64,000 bases of DNA from Heliomicrobium undosum (GCF_009877425.1 NZ_WXEY01000004.1:212331-276330), one strand, 5' to 3'. Numbered from the stretch's first letter, positions 8,303-16,572 are shown. Made by a program: numbers and translations. Notes: generated from the letters alone by a model not told the origin.

Positions 8303-8399
8303 AGTGGCGATAAGGGCATTGACTCCTTGAATTATATTGGCTATTATTTTTAACAAATGTTTATTAAAAGATATACAAAGCATATCTGAAAAATGGCTG

Positions 8400-8442
8400 A
8401 AAAATCGGGGATTTTTGCCGAAAACGCCCAAATTCGGGCGTT
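8400..8442 (+). terminator. two hairpins between hemA and petJ
   Basis: First AAAAATC (8400-8406) with GATTTTT (8410-8416), then AACGCCC (8423-8429) with GGGCGTT (8436-8442). The first has a T-rich arm and could terminate hemA. The second lacks a T-run and may protect the petJ transcript 5' region. Confidence 0.5.
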
Positions 8443-8507
8443 GAGGATAATGAACAGGTTCTTTACAATGAAACTGGTGTTGTATTCAGCAAGGAGGTGA
8501 AAACACA

Positions 8508-8924
8508 ATGAAAAACTTCAAGCTTATCGGCATCGCGGCCATCCTGGGTGTCAGCATGGTTGCCCTGACTGCCTGCAGCAGCAGCCCCAGCAAGCCTGCT
8601 GAAGCTCCGAAGCCCGCTCCGGCTGTTGAGCAAAAAGCTGAAACCAAGGCTCCCGAAGCGAAGCCCGCTACTGCCAGCGCTGACGCCAAAGCCCTCTACA
8701 CCGGCAAAGGCGCCTGCATCACCTGCCACAAGCTGGGCACGGAAGGCGCTCTGGAAGTCGGCCCCAACCTGGATAAGGTCGGCGGCAAGTACAACGAAGA
8801 GAAGATCTACAAGATCCTGGTGAACCCCGTTGGCGAAGGTCTGCAAGCGACCATGCCCGCGGCCACCACTCTCTCTGACGACGAGAAGAAGGCTGTTGCC
8901 AAGTTCCTGGCCGAACGGAAATAA
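8508..8924 (+). CDS. petJ: membrane-anchored lipoprotein cytochrome c553
   Basis: A 138-residue lipoprotein. The signal ends in the lipobox LTAC with the lipidated cysteine at residue 23. A flexible linker rich in A, P, K and E (residues 24-60) follows, then a small class I cytochrome c domain with one haem site CITCH (C70, C73, H74) and a likely methionine ligand in ATMPA. In heliobacteria this protein is tethered outside the membrane and carries electrons from the cytochrome bc complex to P800 of the reaction centre. AGGAGGTG precedes ATG 8508, and a terminator follows directly, suggesting separate high expression. Confidence 0.93.
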   Translation: MKNFKLIGIAAILGVSMVALTACSSSPSKPAEAPKPAPAVEQKAETKAPEAKPATASADAKALYTGKGACITCHKLGTEGALEVGPNLDKVGGKYNEEKIYKILVNPVGEGLQATMPAATTLSDDEKKAVAKFLAERK

Positions 8925-8962
8925 TGTATTTTTCATTCGAGGGACAGGGTACATAGTGGTGA

Positions 8963-8987
8963 AGAGCTCCGTAAGGGGCTCTTTTTT
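8963..8987 (+). terminator. terminator after petJ
   Basis: AGAGCTCC (8963-8970), loop GTAA, GGGGCTCT (8975-8982), one G-U pair, running into TTTTTT. It separates petJ from the petX-petA operon. Confidence 0.85.
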
Positions 8988-9203
8988 GTGCGGTCTATCA
9001 CGTATACGTAGTACTTTTGTTCATGCTCTATACAGGGAAAAAGGAACGTGTTATTATACTTTAGCGGGAAATGTATCACTGGTTGACGGGAACGCCCGTT
9101 TCCAGAACCGTCGGCCCTGTCCCACTCCTTATCCGCCGGAATGATCCCAGTTGAGACGACGTAATGTACAAGCAGAACGCTGGTTCAGAGGGGAGGGAGC
9201 GAT
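8988..9203 (+). other. leader region of the cytochrome bc operon
   Basis: No gene seen. The near-palindrome CGTATACG lies at about 9001-9008 and a TATACT -10-like hexamer near 9055, but no convincing -35 was found. The region probably carries the promoter of the petX-petA operon. Confidence 0.4.
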
Positions 9204-9305
9204 GTGAGCCGTCATTTTTGTCGGTCTATAGGGACAAGGTCGGGAAAAAGGTTACACAAGGATCCGCCGGCAACAGCCGGTAATGTTAAGGGGGGGTATT
9301 TTTGA
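9204..9305 (+). CDS. possible 33-residue leader ORF before petX
   Basis: GTG 9204 lies six bases after a very strong GAGGGGAGGGA. The frame runs 33 codons, encodes a basic peptide (SRHFCRSIGTRSGKR at its start) and ends at TGA 9303-9305, overlapping the TTG start of petX (9302) as TTGA. The arrangement suggests translational coupling. No family is recognised, and the frame could be chance; an ATG-TGA start-stop at 9202 uses the same ribosome site. Confidence 0.35.
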   Translation: MSRHFCRSIGTRSGKRLHKDPPATAGNVKGGYF

Positions 9306-9520
9306 AAGCGCCGGATTACAAAGCAGGGTCGCTTAACCTGATCGTGTTGGCCCTGGTCGCGGTTGCGCTGCTTTTTCTCATGGTGAAGAAATGGTCCGTC
9401 GGCGATTACAATGGTGCTGCCGTTTACATAGGCCTGTTGTTCGTCGATTTCGGGGCGGCCCTCTACTCGTTCCGTGTGGCCGTCTTTGACGGCACCGGAT
9501 ATAAGGAGGTAAAAGACTGA
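9302..9520 (+). CDS. small membrane protein of the cytochrome bc operon (PetX-type)
   Basis: A 72-residue protein with two hydrophobic segments (about residues 11-29 and 38-58) separated by a short KKWSVGDYNG loop. The TTG start follows AAGGGGGGG. The stop overlaps the ATG of petC by one base, so it belongs to the operon. No enzymatic motif is visible. From memory a small ORF at this place in heliobacterial clusters has been called petX. A small accessory subunit of the bc complex, like PetG/L/M/N of plants, is plausible but is inference. Confidence 0.8.
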   Translation: MKAPDYKAGSLNLIVLALVAVALLFLMVKKWSVGDYNGAAVYIGLLFVDFGAALYSFRVAVFDGTGYKEVKD

Positions 9521-9969
9521 TGGATTCGAACGTTTCCAGGAGGAAATTCCTCGGCGGTATCATCGCCATCCCCACTCTGGCCGCTCTGGGCGCTCCCTTG
9601 GCCGCTGTCGGTCAGTACGTCTATCCTCCCGACTCCCTGTTGCAGCCGCCGGCGCCGAAGAAGATCGGCACCCTGGCCGACCTGAAGCCGATGGAGGCGC
9701 TGCGCTTCGATTACAACGATATCCCCTGCATGGCCATCAAGGTCAAGGATCAGGTCATCGCCTACACCCTGAAGTGCACCCACCTCGGTTGTACGGTCGA
9801 CGTGCCCAAAGGCAGCCTGGAAGGCAAAAAGCTGATCTGCCCCTGCCACGGCGGGGAATTCGACCCTGAAGGAACCAACGTAGGCGGACCGCCGCCGAAG
9901 CCGCTTGTCCGTCTCGCTGTGGAAGTCAAGGAAAACGGCGATATCATTGTCAAAGAGGGGGCTGCGTAA
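9520..9969 (+). CDS. petC: Rieske iron-sulfur subunit of the cytochrome bc complex
   Basis: A 149-residue protein. The twin-arginine motif SRRKFLGG followed by a hydrophobic segment (residues 6-30) forms an uncleaved Tat anchor. The 2Fe-2S cluster ligands are in CTHLGC (C86, H88) and CPCHGG (C107, H110), with the disulfide cysteines C91 and C109. It transfers electrons from menaquinol to the diheme cytochrome PetA. petB starts four bases after its stop. Confidence 0.97.
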   Translation: MDSNVSRRKFLGGIIAIPTLAALGAPLAAVGQYVYPPDSLLQPPAPKKIGTLADLKPMEALRFDYNDIPCMAIKVKDQVIAYTLKCTHLGCTVDVPKGSLEGKKLICPCHGGEFDPEGTNVGGPPPKPLVRLAVEVKENGDIIVKEGAA

Positions 9970-9972
9970 CGA

Positions 9973-10614
9973 ATGAATTGGTTGGAAGAACGCTTGCCTG
10001 GCATCGGCCACATCGCCAAGGACATCGCCGAACACCCCGTCCCCTCCCATACGTTGAACATATTTTACTGCCTCGGCGGCTTGACGCTGCTCTGCTTTAT
10101 TGTCCAGTGTCTCACCGGAATTTTTCTCGCTTTTTATTATAAGCCGACGCCGGAAGCGGCTTTTGCCAGCGTTCAGATGATCACCAACGAAGTCCGCTTC
10201 GGTTCTGTCATCCGCTCCATGCATCACTGGTCCTGCCAATTGATGATCCTGCTCGTCTTCCTGCACATGCTGCGCGTCTACTACACAGGCGCCTTCAAAA
10301 AGCCGCGGGAACTCAACTGGGTCGCCGGCTGCTTCCTGCTGGTGCTGAGCCTTGGTTTGGCCTTCACGGGCTACCTGCTGCCCTATGAGCAACTGTCCTA
10401 CTGGGCTTCTGTCATCGGCGCTGAAACGGCGAACACCCTGCCTGTCATCGGTCCTACCTTGAAGATCATGATGCAGGGCGGCATCAAGGTTACGGCCGAG
10501 ATGCTCAGCCGGTTCTACGTGCTCCATGTCATGATCCTGCCCGCCGTCACCATCGGCTTCTTGGTTGCGCACTTTATCATGATCCGGGTCCAGGGCATCT
10601 CGGATCCGATGTAA
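9973..10614 (+). CDS. petB: cytochrome b6
   Basis: A 213-residue, four-helix protein of the b6 type, encoded separately from subunit IV. Haem b ligands are the histidines in RSMHHWS and FLHMLRV on helix B and in YVLHVMI and LVAHFIM on helix D. The cysteine in LCFIVQC (C41) matches Cys35 of plant cytochrome b6, which binds the extra haem c(n) near the quinone-reducing site; b6-type complexes, including those of Firmicutes, carry it. It forms the quinol-oxidising core with PetC, PetD and PetA. Confidence 0.97.
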   Translation: MNWLEERLPGIGHIAKDIAEHPVPSHTLNIFYCLGGLTLLCFIVQCLTGIFLAFYYKPTPEAAFASVQMITNEVRFGSVIRSMHHWSCQLMILLVFLHMLRVYYTGAFKKPRELNWVAGCFLLVLSLGLAFTGYLLPYEQLSYWASVIGAETANTLPVIGPTLKIMMQGGIKVTAEMLSRFYVLHVMILPAVTIGFLVAHFIMIRVQGISDPM

Positions 10615-10629
10615 AAGGAGGTCGCCCCT

Positions 10630-11031
10630 ATGGATAACCAGAAGAAACGGTTTACCGTTCCTTTTATGCCGGTTCACATCACCACAGAAGCGGCCCTGGC
10701 AATGGCTTTTGTGGGTGTCCTGTTCATCCTCTCGGGCGTGCTCCCGAAAGAGATGGCCGAACCGGCCGACAAGCTCGTCACCCCGATCGGCTTAAAGCCG
10801 GAGTGGTACTACCTCTGGGCCTACGTCATCCTGGAGCAGGTCCCCAACAAACTGATGGGCATCGTTATCCCCGGCCTGATGGTCCTGGCGCTCTTCCTTG
10901 TCCCCTGGCTGGAACGAGGCAAGGAGCGTCACCCGGCAAAGCGCCCCATCGGCGTGGCCGTCTTCACAGTCATGATGATCGTCGTCGCCATCCTGACCTA
11001 TATGGGGGCTACCCTGCAAATCGGCGGCTAG
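10630..11031 (+). CDS. petD: subunit IV of the cytochrome bc complex
   Basis: A 133-residue protein with three transmembrane helices, matching the C-terminal half of cytochrome b. The quinol-site motif appears as KPEWYYLWAY (PEWY type), followed by GIVIPGLMVLALFLVPWLE. AAGGAGGTC precedes ATG 10630, 15 bases after petB. With PetB it builds the Qo and Qi pockets. Confidence 0.96.
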   Translation: MDNQKKRFTVPFMPVHITTEAALAMAFVGVLFILSGVLPKEMAEPADKLVTPIGLKPEWYYLWAYVILEQVPNKLMGIVIPGLMVLALFLVPWLERGKERHPAKRPIGVAVFTVMMIVVAILTYMGATLQIGG

Positions 11032-11075
11032 CGCGGATGGGACAGGCATTTCGATAAGGACAAGGGGGAGACAAA

Positions 11076-11783
11076 TTGGGAACCCGTAAATTAGTCATGT
11101 TCGGCTCCACGGGCCTTCTCCTGGCTGGCATCCTGCTGGCGCCATCCTGGCAAGCCCAAGGGGAACTGGTGCGGGGCCATGAGTTGTATAAAACCCATTG
11201 CGCCTCCTGTCACGGTGAAGACGGGAAAGGCGTCCAGGGTGTCAAAGCGGCAACCCTGAACAACGAAGGTTTTTTGAAAGTGGCCTCTGATGACTACCTG
11301 CTGAAGTCGATCCGCTTGGGCCGTCCCAGCTTGGCCACCAATGCCATGCCGCACTTCGACGCCAGCAAACTGCCTGATGAAAAGGTCAACCTGATCATCA
11401 AGAATATGCGTTCATGGCATCCGGAGATTTCAGCGCCTGTGGAAACGGGAGAGAAGGTTGCCGGCGATCCTGTCAAGGGTGAAGCCTTCTACAAGGCTGC
11501 CTGCGCCGCTTGTCACGGTCAAAAAGGCGAGGGCGGCATCGGCGCTGCGTTGCTCGATCCCGGTTATCTAAACGCTGCTTCTGACGAATTCATCCTGCAT
11601 TCTATCACGGCGGGACGCCCCGGCACGAACATGCCGCCTTATCCCGATTCGCCCGATATTCGCAATGTTGTCGCTTTTTTGCGCAGCAAGCAGGTCCCTT
11701 ACGACCCGGCGGCGAAGAAAGAAGCAGAGAAGGGCGAGTCGAAAGACAAAGCCGCTGCTGATGGCGAAAAGAGCAAGAATTAA
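11076..11783 (+). CDS. petA: diheme cytochrome c of the cytochrome bc complex
   Basis: A 235-residue protein with an N-terminal signal anchor (residues 6-28) and two tandem cytochrome c domains with haem sites CASCH (C42, C45, H46) and CAACH (C143, C146, H147). The tail is highly charged and lysine/glutamate rich. Heliobacteria use this diheme subunit instead of cytochrome f or c1; it takes electrons from the Rieske protein and passes them to cytochrome c553. The TTG start follows AAGGGGGAG. It closes the petC-petB-petD-petA set. Confidence 0.95.
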   Translation: MGTRKLVMFGSTGLLLAGILLAPSWQAQGELVRGHELYKTHCASCHGEDGKGVQGVKAATLNNEGFLKVASDDYLLKSIRLGRPSLATNAMPHFDASKLPDEKVNLIIKNMRSWHPEISAPVETGEKVAGDPVKGEAFYKAACAACHGQKGEGGIGAALLDPGYLNAASDEFILHSITAGRPGTNMPPYPDSPDIRNVVAFLRSKQVPYDPAAKKEAEKGESKDKAAADGEKSKN

Positions 11784-11852
11784 TCACTCCGTGTTTCCGT
11801 ATTCATGACAGCATGAGACAGGCATAAATGACACCTATTGGAGGGAATGTCG

Positions 11853-12110
11853 ATGAGGAAGACAGTAATGCTGCTATGGCAATGGCGACATCTGGTCTTC
11901 CTCTTATTTTTTGCTGTCATTGCCACCTTTTTTCTGGATCTCGCCTTGACGGTCATCCGGCGCAGTCTCGCCGGCGACCCGGCGAGCCTCTGGGTTGTGT
12001 TCTTCGCCTTCTTCGGTCTGGCGACCGGCGGCTACGGTTTCATCCGGTTCGTTTACCGCCATGACAAAAAAACGGGCCGTGTCAAAAAAGAGATTAAGTG
12101 GCTTGAGTAA
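11853..12110 (+). CDS. small two-helix membrane protein, function unknown
   Basis: An 85-residue protein with two hydrophobic segments (about residues 12-32 and 44-64) and a basic tail (RHDKKTGRVKKEIKWLE). ATG 11853 lies eight bases after GGAGG; TTG 11838 and ATG 11847 are less well placed. It lies 69 bases after petA and 118 before tspO, in the same direction, so it may be part of the pet transcript. I do not recognise a family. Confidence 0.75.
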   Translation: MRKTVMLLWQWRHLVFLLFFAVIATFFLDLALTVIRRSLAGDPASLWVVFFAFFGLATGGYGFIRFVYRHDKKTGRVKKEIKWLE

Positions 12111-12228
12111 TCGGCGAGGAGGGTTTGCCATACACAACCGCAGCTATGAAAAAGCGCTAATCTCCTCTGATTTGAACGGCGCGGTAGGGGCGGGAACGAG
12201 GCCGGAGCGATGGAGGACTGCCACGAAC

Positions 12229-12699
12229 ATGGCGATGGATGCGCTTCGGCTCGTCGTGAGCATCGCCGTCTGCCAGATCGCAAGCCTGATCGGCGCAAAA
12301 TACACCATTCAGTCAATCATCTGGTATGCGGGACTGGCCAAGCCAGCGTTTAATCCTGCCAACGACGCCTTCTATCCCGTCTGGACGCTCCTCTACACCC
12401 TGATGGGCATCTCTCTTTTTCTCATCTGGCGTCAGCCGGATCAGAAGGATAAGCGATTCGCCCTTGGCTTTTTTTTCGCCCAATTGGTCTTGAACATCAT
12501 GTGGTCGTGGGTCTTTTTCGAACTTCAAGCGCCGTTTGTTGCCTTTATCGAGATCATCCTCTTGGAGGCCGCTGTTTTGGCGACAGCCTTCTACTTTTAT
12601 CGACTTTCGAAGTGGGCAGGAATCCTGATGATTCCCTATTTTTTTCGTGTCGGTTACGAGGCGGTGCTGAATTATTTTATCTGGATCATGAATCCCTAA
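12229..12699 (+). CDS. tspO: TspO/MBR tryptophan-rich membrane protein
   Basis: A 156-residue protein with five predicted transmembrane helices. The family signature is clear: WYAGLAKPAFNPANDAFYPVWT followed by LLYTLMGISLFLIW, then NIMWSWVFF. TspO proteins bind porphyrins and in purple bacteria (CrtK) modulate photosynthesis gene expression; some degrade protoporphyrin IX in light. ATG 12229 is chosen, with GGAGG 12 bases upstream. Its place between the cytochrome bc genes and bchJ suggests a role in tetrapyrrole handling, which is inference. Confidence 0.9.
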   Translation: MAMDALRLVVSIAVCQIASLIGAKYTIQSIIWYAGLAKPAFNPANDAFYPVWTLLYTLMGISLFLIWRQPDQKDKRFALGFFFAQLVLNIMWSWVFFELQAPFVAFIEIILLEAAVLATAFYFYRLSKWAGILMIPYFFRVGYEAVLNYFIWIMNP

Positions 12700-12765
12700 A
12701 GGTTGCACAAGGATTCTTGAGGAATCTAAGTATAAGATTTTTGAGGAGTTTGCGAATGCAAAAGG

Positions 12766-12794
12766 TTGATCGATGTTGGATTATGCTGTATAAT
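12766..12794 (+). promoter_or_regulatory. sigma-A promoter of the bch/psh unit
   Basis: TTGATC (12766-12771), exactly 17 bases, TATAAT (12789-12794). The start is predicted near 12801, giving a leader of about 40 bases before bchJ. It is among the strongest-looking promoters in the window. Confidence 0.8.
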
Positions 12795-12820
12795 TCAACC
12801 ACAAACGCCTGTGTTCGGCG

Positions 12821-12841
12821 ACTCCTCTTTTTTTGAGGGGT
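12821..12841 (+). promoter_or_regulatory. hairpin over the bchJ ribosome binding site
   Basis: ACTCCTC (12821-12827) pairs with GAGGGGT (12835-12841, one G-U pair) across a TTTTTTT loop. The second arm contains the only Shine-Dalgarno-like sequence and the first bases of the GTG start, so translation of bchJ may be throttled. Confidence 0.45.
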
Positions 12842-13451
12842 GGACGACATCGCAACCAATACATACGGAAAAATCGGCCCCAATTCGATCATCCAGACCG
12901 TTGCGGCCTTGAAAGAACGCTACGGAGAAGGCAAAACGGCGGAATTTTTGGTCAAAGTCGGACGGAGTGACTTGACACAAAAACTCCCCGCAGAGATGGT
13001 GGACGAGCAGGAGTTCAACGACTTGGTTCGTTCCATTCAGGCCGGCTTCGGCAATCAGGAGTTAACGCAGTTGCTGCGACGTTCCGGGGAACTGACGGCC
13101 GCCTACCTCCTGAAACATCGCATACCCGTTCCGATTCAGTGGATCCTGCGGATTCTCCCGGTTCGCTCCGGTCTCAAGATGCTCCTCTCGGCGATAGAGA
13201 AAAACGCCTGGACCTTTGTGGGCACCGGTAGTTACCGTTTCACGATCGAAAATCATCCGAAGATCACGATCGAACGCTGCGTCTCCTGTCGCGGCATGTC
13301 AGCGGACGAACCGATCTGCGCTTTTTACGAGGGCACATTTCAAACGCTGATACGCACCCTTGTTGATCAAAAGGCAACCGTCAAAGAGACATCATGCAGC
13401 GCTAACGGCGCATCAGCTTGCATATACGAGGTTCGATTGGGCACCGAATAA
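12840..13451 (+). CDS. bchJ: BchJ, V4R-domain bacteriochlorophyll biosynthesis protein
   Basis: A 203-residue soluble protein of the BchJ family. It begins near GKIGPNSIIQTVAALKERYG and has a C-terminal V4R (4-vinyl reductase) domain with conserved cysteines in ERCVSCRG, PICAFYEG and the final ACIYEV. The name comes from a proposed 8-vinyl reductase role, but the domain is now thought to bind small hydrophobic ligands, and loss of BchJ in green bacteria does not abolish 8-vinyl reduction. A carrier or chaperone role for chlorophyllide intermediates is likelier. GTG 12840 is the only suitable start. Confidence 0.9.
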   Translation: MDDIATNTYGKIGPNSIIQTVAALKERYGEGKTAEFLVKVGRSDLTQKLPAEMVDEQEFNDLVRSIQAGFGNQELTQLLRRSGELTAAYLLKHRIPVPIQWILRILPVRSGLKMLLSAIEKNAWTFVGTGSYRFTIENHPKITIERCVSCRGMSADEPICAFYEGTFQTLIRTLVDQKATVKETSCSANGASACIYEVRLGTE

Positions 13452-13558
13452 AGCGGATAATGCCCACAACAGAGACATAGAGAGAGAAGTTTTTCAATAC
13501 ATATACAGATGATAAGACCCGTTAGGCTCCCGAAAAAGAGAAGAGTGGGTGTGCCGAG

Positions 13559-14482
13559 ATGAGTGTCGACATCAATCGCCAAAGCCAGAGTCCGACCACA
13601 GCCCCTTCGCAGGAGCCGATCTCCATCTGGCGGGTACGCCTTCAACTGACGAAACCCTTAACCTGGATTGGCCCCGTTTGGTCTGTCGGTTGTGGCGTCG
13701 TTGGCGCCGCCGGTGCAGATCTGAGCGTTGACACCTTCCTGCGAAGCCTGTTGTTGATGGTTGTCATCGGTCCCTTGGTCCTGGGCATGGGCCAATCGAT
13801 CAACGACTACTATGATGCCGACGTGGATGCCATCAACGAGCCTGACCGCCCCTGTGCTCGCTTTCCAGAGTTGTTCAAGCGACTTGCCTTGACCAACGTG
13901 GCGGTTCTCTCCGCTGCGGCCCTGGCGGTATCGTATATCGCTTTTCGCATCGAGATTTTCTTGTTGGTTCTCGCCGGTCTGCTTATCGCTTACATATACA
14001 GCGCGCCGCCGTTGCGGTTGAAGCAAAACGGATGGTTCGGAAATACGGCCTGCGCGCTCACCTACGTGACCCTGCCCTGGATCGCCGGCAATTACCTCTT
14101 TGACAGCGTAACGACGGAACAGACGATAGTCGCCTTTATCTACGCCATCGGTTCCCACGGATTTATGACCATGAACGACTTTAAGAGCGTCGAGGGCGAT
14201 AAGGCCTGCGGGTTGCGTTCGATGGTCGTCATGTACGGCGTCGAAGGCGGCGTCAAGATTGCCTTGAACATGCTCATGGCCTCGCAACTCCTGGTGGCGC
14301 TCTATATCGCCGCCCAGGGACACTACATCGGCAGCGCCGTACTCGGCGCGCTGTTGCTGGCCCAATTGCCATTTCAACCGAAGTTGAAAAGAGACCCCAA
14401 GCGGTTGGCCCCCTGGTACAACGCCACAGCAAACAGCTTTTTCATTCTCTCTATGATGGCTGCGGCGTTTACCCTTAAATAA
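13559..14482 (+). CDS. bchG: bacteriochlorophyll synthase
   Basis: A 307-residue UbiA-family prenyltransferase with about eight to nine transmembrane helices. The first Asp-rich motif is NDYYDADVDAINEPDRP; the second region is NDFKSVEGDKACGLRS. It esterifies bacteriochlorophyllide g with a prenyl diphosphate; in heliobacteria the alcohol is farnesol. Residue W/LTKPLTWIGPVW at the start is typical of chlorophyll synthases. It lies 107 bases after bchJ and 235 before pshA. Confidence 0.95.
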   Translation: MSVDINRQSQSPTTAPSQEPISIWRVRLQLTKPLTWIGPVWSVGCGVVGAAGADLSVDTFLRSLLLMVVIGPLVLGMGQSINDYYDADVDAINEPDRPCARFPELFKRLALTNVAVLSAAALAVSYIAFRIEIFLLVLAGLLIAYIYSAPPLRLKQNGWFGNTACALTYVTLPWIAGNYLFDSVTTEQTIVAFIYAIGSHGFMTMNDFKSVEGDKACGLRSMVVMYGVEGGVKIALNMLMASQLLVALYIAAQGHYIGSAVLGALLLAQLPFQPKLKRDPKRLAPWYNATANSFFILSMMAAAFTLK

Positions 14483-14717
14483 TGGGACATCATCGACTGG
14501 GCATCATCGCGGTGAACGCAAGGGGGACAAAGTCTGCCGTCTATGGCAGGCGAAAAAGAGGAGGTGGGAAGGGGACAGAGATCCATCGGACGGGGTGCCG
14601 CGGAAGGTTTCCAAATGGGGATACGGCCATAATACAATCTTTTACTTCGCCAGCCCGGGGAACCGTCTGCTGACCTGCACCCAACATTCTAAAAAATCTG
14701 AAAAGGAGGTCGTTTTG

Positions 14718-16544
14718 ATGGCCACTGCCGAAATGGCATTTAACCCCCGGGCCCAGGTCTTTGAGTACTTCAAAGACAAAGTGCCCGCCACTCGGGGCGC
14801 CGTTCTGAAAGCCCATATCAACCACCTGGGCAACATTGCAGCTATGGTCTCTTTCATTCTCGTTCATCACCTGAGCTGGGATCCCGCGACCCAAGGTGTT
14901 CTGTGGGCCCCCGCCACCATGTTTTATGCTCGTCTTTATCAACTGGGTCTTGATGCGACCGCGCTGAGCCCCGATGCGCTGTTCGTCGCCCGTATGCACC
15001 TTCTTGCCGCAATCATTCTCTGGGGTGTTGGTCACATCAAATCCCCCGCTGAAGAGAAGTTCCTGGAAAAAGTAACCATGGGCAAGTCCCTGGTCGCTCA
15101 GTTCCACTTCTTCGCCCTGGTTGCCACCATGTGGGGCCTGCACATGGCCTTCTACGGCATCCTTGGCCCCGAAGGCAAACTGGCCCCCACCGGTCTGAGC
15201 TTTGACATGTTCGGCCCCATCACCCCCGCCACCATGGCTGGCAACCACATCGCTTTCGGCGCTGTGTTCTTCCTTGGCGGCATTTTCCACAACTTCGCCG
15301 GTTTCAACACCAAGAAGTTCGCCTTCTTCGAAAAAGACTGGGAAGCTGTTCTGTCCGTTAGCTGCCAGATCCTCGCTTTCCACTTCGCCACCGTCGTCTT
15401 CGCCATGATCATCTGGCAACATCCCCAACTGGGCTTCGGCTTCATGCGTGAATACGCTGTCTCCCAGTATGCCGGCCCTGAGCTCAAGATGATTGCCTCC
15501 GCCAACCCCGGCCTGCTGGTCAAGCAAGCCATCCTGGGTCACCTGGTGATGGGCATCATGTTCTGGATCGGCGGCGTCTTCCATGGCGCGCACTTCATGC
15601 TGCGGGTTCTCAACGATCCCAAGCTGGCTGAAGAAATGAAGGACTTCAAGTTCATCAAGCGTTGCTATGACCACGAGTTCCAGAAGAAGTTCCTGGCCCT
15701 GATCATGTTCGGCGCCTTCCTGCCGATCTTTGTCGCCTACGGCATCGCTACCCACAACACCATCGCTGACATCCATGCCGCTTCCAAGGCCGGTATCTTC
15801 GCTCACATGACCTACATCAACATCGGCACCCCGCTCCACGACGCCATCTTCGGCTCCAAGGGCTCCATCAGTGAATTCGTCGCCGCCCACGCTATCGCTG
15901 GCGGTCTGCACTTCACCATGGTTCCCATGTGGCGTATGGTGTTCTTCAGCAAGGTTTCGCCCTGGACCACCAAGGTTGGCATGAAAGCCAAGCGCGACGG
16001 CGAGTTCCCCTGCCTTGGCCCTGCTTACGGCGGCACCTGCTCCATCTCCTTGGTTGACCAGTTCTACCTGGCCATCTTCTTCTCCCTCCAGGTCATCGCT
16101 CCCGCCTGGTTCTACATTGATGGTTGCTGGATGGGCTCCTTCGTAGCCGTTGCCGCTCCCTACAATGACATCTACCAGGCTGCTGTGGCCACCTTCAACT
16201 CCAACAACCCGCTCCATCAGCTGTCCCCGCTCACCAACATGGGCTACTTCTCCTACATCATTCAGAAGACCACGGCCATGTTCTCCCGCTATGACGGCCA
16301 CATGATCCAGGCTCTGCTGGGCGCTCACTTCATCTGGGCCTTCACCTTCTCCATGTTGTTCCAGTATCGCGGTTCCCGCGACGAGGGCGCCATGGTTCTG
16401 AAGTGGGCTCACGAGCAAGTCGGCGTCGGCTTCGCTGGCAAAATGTACAACCGGGCCCTCAGCCTCAAAGAAGGCAAAGCGATCGGTACCTTCTTGTTCT
16501 TCAAGATGACCATCGTCTGCATGTGGGCTCTGGCCATGGTGTAA
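14718..16544 (+). CDS. pshA: photosynthetic reaction centre core polypeptide PshA
   Basis: A 608-residue membrane protein, the single core subunit of the type I homodimeric reaction centre. Eleven transmembrane helices are expected and many histidines in the N-terminal six (for example HHLSWDP, HFFALVATMWGLH) ligate antenna bacteriochlorophyll g. The FX 4Fe-4S cluster loop is FPCLGPAYGGTC with C432 and C441; each monomer gives two ligands. ATG 14718 follows AAAAGGAGG. Codon use is strongly biased towards C-ending codons, as expected for a very highly expressed gene, and a strong terminator follows. Confidence 0.99.
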   Translation: MATAEMAFNPRAQVFEYFKDKVPATRGAVLKAHINHLGNIAAMVSFILVHHLSWDPATQGVLWAPATMFYARLYQLGLDATALSPDALFVARMHLLAAIILWGVGHIKSPAEEKFLEKVTMGKSLVAQFHFFALVATMWGLHMAFYGILGPEGKLAPTGLSFDMFGPITPATMAGNHIAFGAVFFLGGIFHNFAGFNTKKFAFFEKDWEAVLSVSCQILAFHFATVVFAMIIWQHPQLGFGFMREYAVSQYAGPELKMIASANPGLLVKQAILGHLVMGIMFWIGGVFHGAHFMLRVLNDPKLAEEMKDFKFIKRCYDHEFQKKFLALIMFGAFLPIFVAYGIATHNTIADIHAASKAGIFAHMTYINIGTPLHDAIFGSKGSISEFVAAHAIAGGLHFTMVPMWRMVFFSKVSPWTTKVGMKAKRDGEFPCLGPAYGGTCSISLVDQFYLAIFFSLQVIAPAWFYIDGCWMGSFVAVAAPYNDIYQAAVATFNSNNPLHQLSPLTNMGYFSYIIQKTTAMFSRYDGHMIQALLGAHFIWAFTFSMLFQYRGSRDEGAMVLKWAHEQVGVGFAGKMYNRALSLKEGKAIGTFLFFKMTIVCMWALAMV

Positions 16545-16572
16545 TCGCACCAAATCCATTTTGTTCCTACAC

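Noticed and set aside
8501..8700. Minus-strand frames opposite petJ
   Set aside because: Low-complexity A/P/K linker of petJ gives stop-free antisense; not supported.
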